A stretch of DNA of 64,000 nt from Cryobacterium arcticum (GTDB lineage Bacteria; Actinomycetota; Actinomycetes; Actinomycetales; Microbacteriaceae). The position numbers and the translations under genes were made by a program. The stretch is from assembly GCF_003185895.1 (NCBI RefSeq), contig NZ_QHLY01000004.1, forward strand, positions 62,001-126,000, written 5' to 3'. Positions 60,585 to 64,000 of the stretch are shown piece by piece. Position 1 is the first letter of the stretch; the number at the start of each line of letters is the position of its first letter. The notes under the pieces are model-generated. The model made no database searches. It was not told where the DNA came from and was given only the letters and a program-made list of their open reading frames with translations.

Positions 60585-61234
60585 CGCAGCCGCCGTGCGC
60601 GCAGCACCACGTCCTCGGTGTGGTGCGCGCCGGCGCCGGTTGCCACGCGCCGGGGGCGAGTCTCGTCCACCTCGATGCGCCAATCGTCGCCCAGCAGGGC
60701 GGCGACGTCGGCCGGGCTCACGTAGTCGTCACGGTTGAAGCCGTGTGCACGCGCCTCTTCCTCGGTCGGCGCCGGGTGATGCACGACCAGAAGCACCCCG
60801 CCGGGTGTGACCGCGCCGAGCAGGGCGTGTTCGGCCAGGTTGTCGCTGGTGCGCAGCAAAGCGGGATACTGGGCCGAGACCAGATCGAAGGACGCCGGGG
60901 GCAATGCCGCCTCGACCAGACCGGAATGCAGCCAGGTCACCGTCAGTCCGCGGGCGCCGGCCTCTCGTGCGGCGCGGTCCAGCGCGACGGGTGACACATC
61001 CAGCGCGGTGACGTCCCAGCCCTGCTCGGCCAGCCAGAGCGCATCCGCCCCCTCGCCGCAGCCGACGTCGAGAACCCGCCCGGGCTTGAGCTCGCGAGTC
61101 TCGCCGATCAAGACGGCATTCGGCTGCCCGCTCCAGAGCTGGTCCAGCCCGGCGTAGCGCTGGTCCCAGAGGAGCTGGATCTCGCCAGGGTCGTGGCTGG
61201 CAGGGGCGGGGGAGTCTGGGTGCTCTCGGTGCAT
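60581..61234 (-). CDS. Class I SAM-dependent methyltransferase
   Basis: 217 residues. SAM motif VLDVGCGEGADALWLAEQGW (about 54-73), then VTALDVSPVALDRAA and FDLVSAQYPAL near 114-124. Start at ATG 61234 (MHREHPDS); a CATGCT box lies six bases upstream. Residues resemble small thiopurine- or tellurite-resistance-type (TehB-like) methyltransferases, but the substrate is not clear. Confidence 0.85.
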   Translation of the reverse strand: MHREHPDSPAPASHDPGEIQLLWDQRYAGLDQLWSGQPNAVLIGETRELKPGRVLDVGCGEGADALWLAEQGWDVTALDVSPVALDRAAREAGARGLTVTWLHSGLVEAALPPASFDLVSAQYPALLRTSDNLAEHALLGAVTPGGVLLVVHHPAPTEEEARAHGFNRDDYVSPADVAALLGDDWRIEVDETRPRRVATGAGAHHTEDVVLRARRLR

Positions 61235-61435
61235 GACTGCAGCATGCACCGATCGGGACCCGGAACAAAAACAGATTGCCGAACCGGCAACCACTGGGCG
61301 GCTTCCCTGGACAACCCCTGGGTGACCGGGCCGGGCGGAATTTCCCGTGGACGACGGGCGTTGGCCTGAATTGCACGAAAAACGTGCGACTGCGAGAGTA
61401 GTTCATCCATCTTTTCGAGAACCCGAGGAGCACCT

Positions 61436-61810
61436 ATGCCCACCATCGACGTTACCGAGACCACCTTCGGCGAGACCCTCGCCGCCAACGACATTGTGCT
61501 CGTGGACTTCTGGGCCGACTGGTGCGGCCCGTGTAAGCAGTTCGCGCCCACCTACGCCGCGTCGTCCGAGCAGCACCAGGACGTGGTGTTCGCCAAGGTC
61601 GACACCGAAGCCGAGCAGCAGCTCTCCGCTGCCGCCGGCATCCAGTCCATCCCCACGCTGATGGCTTTCCGTGAGGGCGTTCTGGTCTTCTCCCAGCCCG
61701 GTGCGCTGCCGCCCGCCGCCCTGGAGCAGGTCGTCACCGCCGTCAAGGGCCTCGACATGGCCGAGGTGCACCGCCAGGTCGCCGCGCAGAAGGCCGAACA
61801 GCAGGCCTAA
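61436..61810 (+). CDS. trxA: Thioredoxin
   Basis: 124 residues; active site FWADWCGPCKQF (about 25-36) with the cis-proline in SIPTLMAFREG (about 70-80). Cytoplasmic protein-disulfide reductant. Good GAGGAG ribosome site. The 201-base upstream gap has no gene; it contains a GCACG/CGTGC palindrome (61373-61387) close to where the promoter should be. Confidence 0.94.
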   Translation: MPTIDVTETTFGETLAANDIVLVDFWADWCGPCKQFAPTYAASSEQHQDVVFAKVDTEAEQQLSAAAGIQSIPTLMAFREGVLVFSQPGALPPAALEQVVTAVKGLDMAEVHRQVAAQKAEQQA

Positions 61811-61840
61811 GCCCGGCGATCACCCCAGCCGGCAGGCACC

Positions 61841-62857
61841 TCAGCGTCGAGTGTTGTCTGCCGCCGGGTGCAACCGGATGAGCCGCTGCGGGCCGTCTTC
61901 TTCCAGCTCGACCAGGTCGCTGCGGGAGGAGAGGAAGTCGGTGAACGAGCGGAAACCGAGCGGCTTCTCGTTGAACGACGGGTCCATCCGGCGCATCTGG
62001 TTCTTCACGGTGCCGGTATTGAGCCACTCGTCGGCGTCGCCCTTGGCGTGACCGATCTGTAGCGCCCGCACGAGAAGCTCGGTCGCGATCGTCTGCGGGT
62101 CGATGTCCTCGCCGGACTCCGGCTCGTCGAACTGCGTGTCTTCGGTGTGCGAGAACATCGGCACCGTCGTGAACTTGCGCGCCTTGCTCGGGGCCGGCTC
62201 CGGCTCCACCTCAACCGGTTCGGCGGTCTTCTTGCCCGACGAACGCCGGTCGTTGACCGGCTCGGCGCTCGGGGTGACCTTCTCGATGCCGGGCAGCGAG
62301 TCGTAGTCCTCGAACTCGTCGCAGGCCGCGGCGAGGGAGGTGCTGGTGGACCCGGCGACGCCGATGCCCACGACGAAGCGGCCGAGCCGCTTGGACTTCT
62401 GGGCCAGGGCGATGTAATCCGAGTCGCCCGCGATGATGATCACGTGGGTGAGGTCGGGCAGCCGAAAGAGGTCTTCGACCACGTCGACCGCCAGACGGAT
62501 GTCGGCACCGTTCTTGGTGCCCCGCGTGGTGGTGGTGAACAGCTGAGTGAGGTCGACCGCTCGGGACATCAGCTGGCGCTGGTAGCTCGCGTTCACCGGC
62601 ACCGACCAGTCGGCGTAGGCACGGTTCACCACGAGGGTGCCGAACGAGGCGGCGAAGTCGATGATGGCGTTGAAGTCGACGGTTGCGGCGGCGAGGCGCG
62701 CGGCGACCTCGGGGTCGGCATCCCGGCTGGACTTGTCGAAGTTGCGGATGCCGTCGCGCTGGAAGGCGTTGCGCCCGTGTAGCTGCTGGTAGCGCGAAAT
62801 GACGATGTTGTCGAAGTCGATATAGAGGCCGACGCGTGCATCGTTCGGTTCGGTCAT
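61841..62857 (-). CDS. NYN/LabA-like nuclease-fold protein with C-terminal LOTUS (OST-HTH) domain
   Basis: 338 residues. PIN-like NYN domain: YIDFDNIVI (about 11-19), KNGADIRLAVDVVE near 116-129, and AGDSDYIALAQ near 140-150, with conserved aspartates of the putative metal site. Linker rich in Glu/Pro/Lys (about 185-250), then an OST-HTH/LOTUS domain (about 270-330). The domain pair suggests RNA binding or cleavage. AAGGAG ribosome site before ATG. RNA substrate unknown. Confidence 0.88.
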   Translation of the reverse strand: MTEPNDARVGLYIDFDNIVISRYQQLHGRNAFQRDGIRNFDKSSRDADPEVAARLAAATVDFNAIIDFAASFGTLVVNRAYADWSVPVNASYQRQLMSRAVDLTQLFTTTTRGTKNGADIRLAVDVVEDLFRLPDLTHVIIIAGDSDYIALAQKSKRLGRFVVGIGVAGSTSTSLAAACDEFEDYDSLPGIEKVTPSAEPVNDRRSSGKKTAEPVEVEPEPAPSKARKFTTVPMFSHTEDTQFDEPESGEDIDPQTIATELLVRALQIGHAKGDADEWLNTGTVKNQMRRMDPSFNEKPLGFRSFTDFLSSRSDLVELEEDGPQRLIRLHPAADNTRR

Positions 62858-62958
62858 GGTGAGCTCCTTAGCCGCCTGCGGAAGACTCAGTTGCGATCCG
62901 GTGCTTCCAGTCTGGTGCGCGGGGTGCGGCGAGGGCAACTCGTGGTGCCCTCGGTTGG

Positions 62959-63153
62959 TCAGCTGGCGGGCTTGCCGGCCTCGTCAGCGAGGGCTTCCTT
63001 GAGGATCCGGATGGCCTTCGGGCCGACTCCATGGAGGTCGATCAGCGCATCCAGGTCTTGATCCCGCAGCTCATCGAGCGACGTAATGCCGCTCGTGGCG
63101 AGTGCTCGCGTGGCCGGGGCGCCGATTTTCGGGAGCGGTGTCGAGTCGGACAT
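62959..63153 (-). CDS. Small helix-hairpin-helix DNA-binding protein
   Basis: 64 residues: two HhH motifs, LPKIGAPATRALATSGI (about 7-23) and LIDLHGVGPKAIRILKEAL (about 37-55). This resembles the HhH domain found at the end of RNA polymerase alpha-like and other helix-hairpin-helix proteins, and small HhH proteins of unknown role. TATCGT -10 box ends six bases before the ATG. A longer frame upstream is rejected. Confidence 0.75.
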   Translation of the reverse strand: MSDSTPLPKIGAPATRALATSGITSLDELRDQDLDALIDLHGVGPKAIRILKEALADEAGKPAS

Positions 63154-63222
63154 GCCTCCACGATAGGCGAAGCGCTCGGGGCATCGCTTGATGCGATCTG
63201 CAGATGACACCACACTGAACAG

Positions 63223-64000
63223 GTGGCAGTGGCGAAGAATGCAGCGGATGCGCAGGCCGCGGGCGGGGTGAGCGCCGACGCCGAACGCGCCCGGGTGCAA
63301 CGCCGCACCCTGATCGTGGTGGTGATGAGCCAGGTGCTCGGCGGCGCCGGCCTCGCGGCGGGCGTGACCGTCGGAGCGCTGCTGGCCCAGGAGATGCTCG
63401 GTTCCAGCAGCTTCGCCGGCATCTCGACCGCGCTGTTCACCCTGGGCTCAGCACTGACCGCTTACGTCATCGGCCGGGTGACGCAGCGATCCGGGCGCCG
63501 GCTCGGGCTCGGCTTGGGCTTCGCCGCCGGGGGACTCGGCGCCATCGGCGTGGTGGTCGCCGCTGTCGCCGACAATGTGCCGCTGCTGTTCCTGTCGATG
63601 TTCATCTACGGCGCGGGCACGGCGACCAACCTGCAGGCGCGATACGCCGGCACAGACCTCGCGGCTCCCGACCGCCGGGGCACCGCCGTCAGCATTGCCC
63701 TGGTCTCCACCACGTTCGGCGCCGTCGCCGGCCCCAACCTGGTGGAACCGCTCGGCGAGTTCGCGCTGAGCCTGGGGATCCCGCCGCTGGCCGGGCCGTT
63801 CCTACTCGCCGCCGCGGCATACCTCGCCGCCGGGCTCGTGTTGCTGGTACTGCTGCGCCCCGACCCGTTCCTGCTCGCCCGGCGGCTGGCCGAGAGCACC
63901 GAACCGGCGCCGGGCGTTCCGGCGGCCCGCAACGCTCCCATGCCAGGCCCCGGAAACGGAGCCTACGTGGGTGCCACGATCATGGTGCTGACCCAGATCG
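63223..64000 (+). CDS. MFS transporter, N-terminal part (cut by window edge)
   Basis: 259 residues to the window end, still open. GTG start; CACACT -10 box ends six bases before it. After a short N-terminus, VVVMSQVLGGAGLAAGVTVGA (in parts, about 36-56) and further hydrophobic helices follow, with loop RVTQRSGRRLG after helix 2 (about 86-96) and GTATNLQARYAGTD near 131-144, typical of the 12-helix NNP/YfkF-like MFS group. Substrate and full length cannot be judged. Confidence 0.85.
   Translation, partial: MAVAKNAADAQAAGGVSADAERARVQRRTLIVVVMSQVLGGAGLAAGVTVGALLAQEMLGSSSFAGISTALFTLGSALTAYVIGRVTQRSGRRLGLGLGFAAGGLGAIGVVVAAVADNVPLLFLSMFIYGAGTATNLQARYAGTDLAAPDRRGTAVSIALVSTTFGAVAGPNLVEPLGEFALSLGIPPLAGPFLLAAAAYLAAGLVLLVLLRPDPFLLARRLAESTEPAPGVPAARNAPMPGPGNGAYVGATIMVLTQI

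Noticed and set aside
1-64000. CRISPR arrays, tRNA/rRNA genes, insertion sequences or prophage
   Set aside because: No regularly spaced repeats, no cloverleaf-like sequence with TTCGA loop outside genes, and no transposase, integrase or phage protein seen in any frame.

Overview
The window is high-GC, gene-dense DNA (about 70 protein genes, no gap above 300 bases) from an actinobacterium, most likely a Microbacteriaceae member of the Cryobacterium/Leifsonia kind. The support is the very GC-rich third codon position, many GTG starts, PspA with a TPM-domain protein, CsoR copper control, a siderophore-interacting protein, a CGNR regulator and many promoters whose -10 box lies six bases before the start codon (leaderless mRNAs). 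The genus is inference. I see no rRNA, tRNA, CRISPR array, phage or insertion sequence.

Layout. 1-5138: propionate (2-methylcitrate) cluster, with prpE facing a GntR gene and prpDBC; a perfect inverted pair of 12-bp sites lies between them. 5159-13339: housekeeping and transport genes (epimerase-like protein, MOSC protein, MFS pump, phosphoribosyltransferase with an S51 peptidase, uracil-DNA glycosylase, acetyltransferase, SDR, amidase). 13361-21729: oxidative stress and iron (Fur-type regulator with catalase, siderophore-interacting protein), a flavoprotein disulfide reductase, a crotonase, an arginase-family enzyme, an F420/NADP-type reductase and PspA. 21887-25372: a translationally coupled four-gene operon (RBBP9-like hydrolase, M20 peptidase, GNAT, sarcosine-oxidase-like enzyme). 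25618-31005: TPM-domain membrane protein, class-I glutamine amidotransferase-like hydrolase, TetR/MFS pair. 31040-34057: copA-copZ facing csoR. 34085-49534: membrane proteins (LtrA, two DMT exporters, UbiB-like kinase), lipoproteins, an esterase, an ABC-F ATPase, and a second MFS/TetR pair. 49539-55527: an envelope island of zinc peptidase, two tandem lipoprotein paralogues (one broken by a stop), an FGE-like protein, small membrane proteins and a Kelch-like lipoprotein. 55597-64000: methyltransferases, an esterase, acetoacetate-decarboxylase-like and SDR enzymes, a TetR with two clear operators, thioredoxin, a NYN/LOTUS protein and the start of an MFS gene.

Most notable signals: (1) at least 20 start codons preceded by a TANNNT-like -10 box ending exactly six bases upstream; (2) a 61-bp palindromic element in three equal-length copies that supplies stop codons to three flanking genes; (3) a tandem lipoprotein duplication in which the first copy has one in-frame TAA followed by 57 preserved codons; (4) a possible leader-peptide and hairpin arrangement before the ABC-F gene; (5) clear paired operators for the prp, catalase, copper and TetR-controlled promoters. 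The best candidate for something undescribed is the 61-bp element. The metabolic genes belong to known families.
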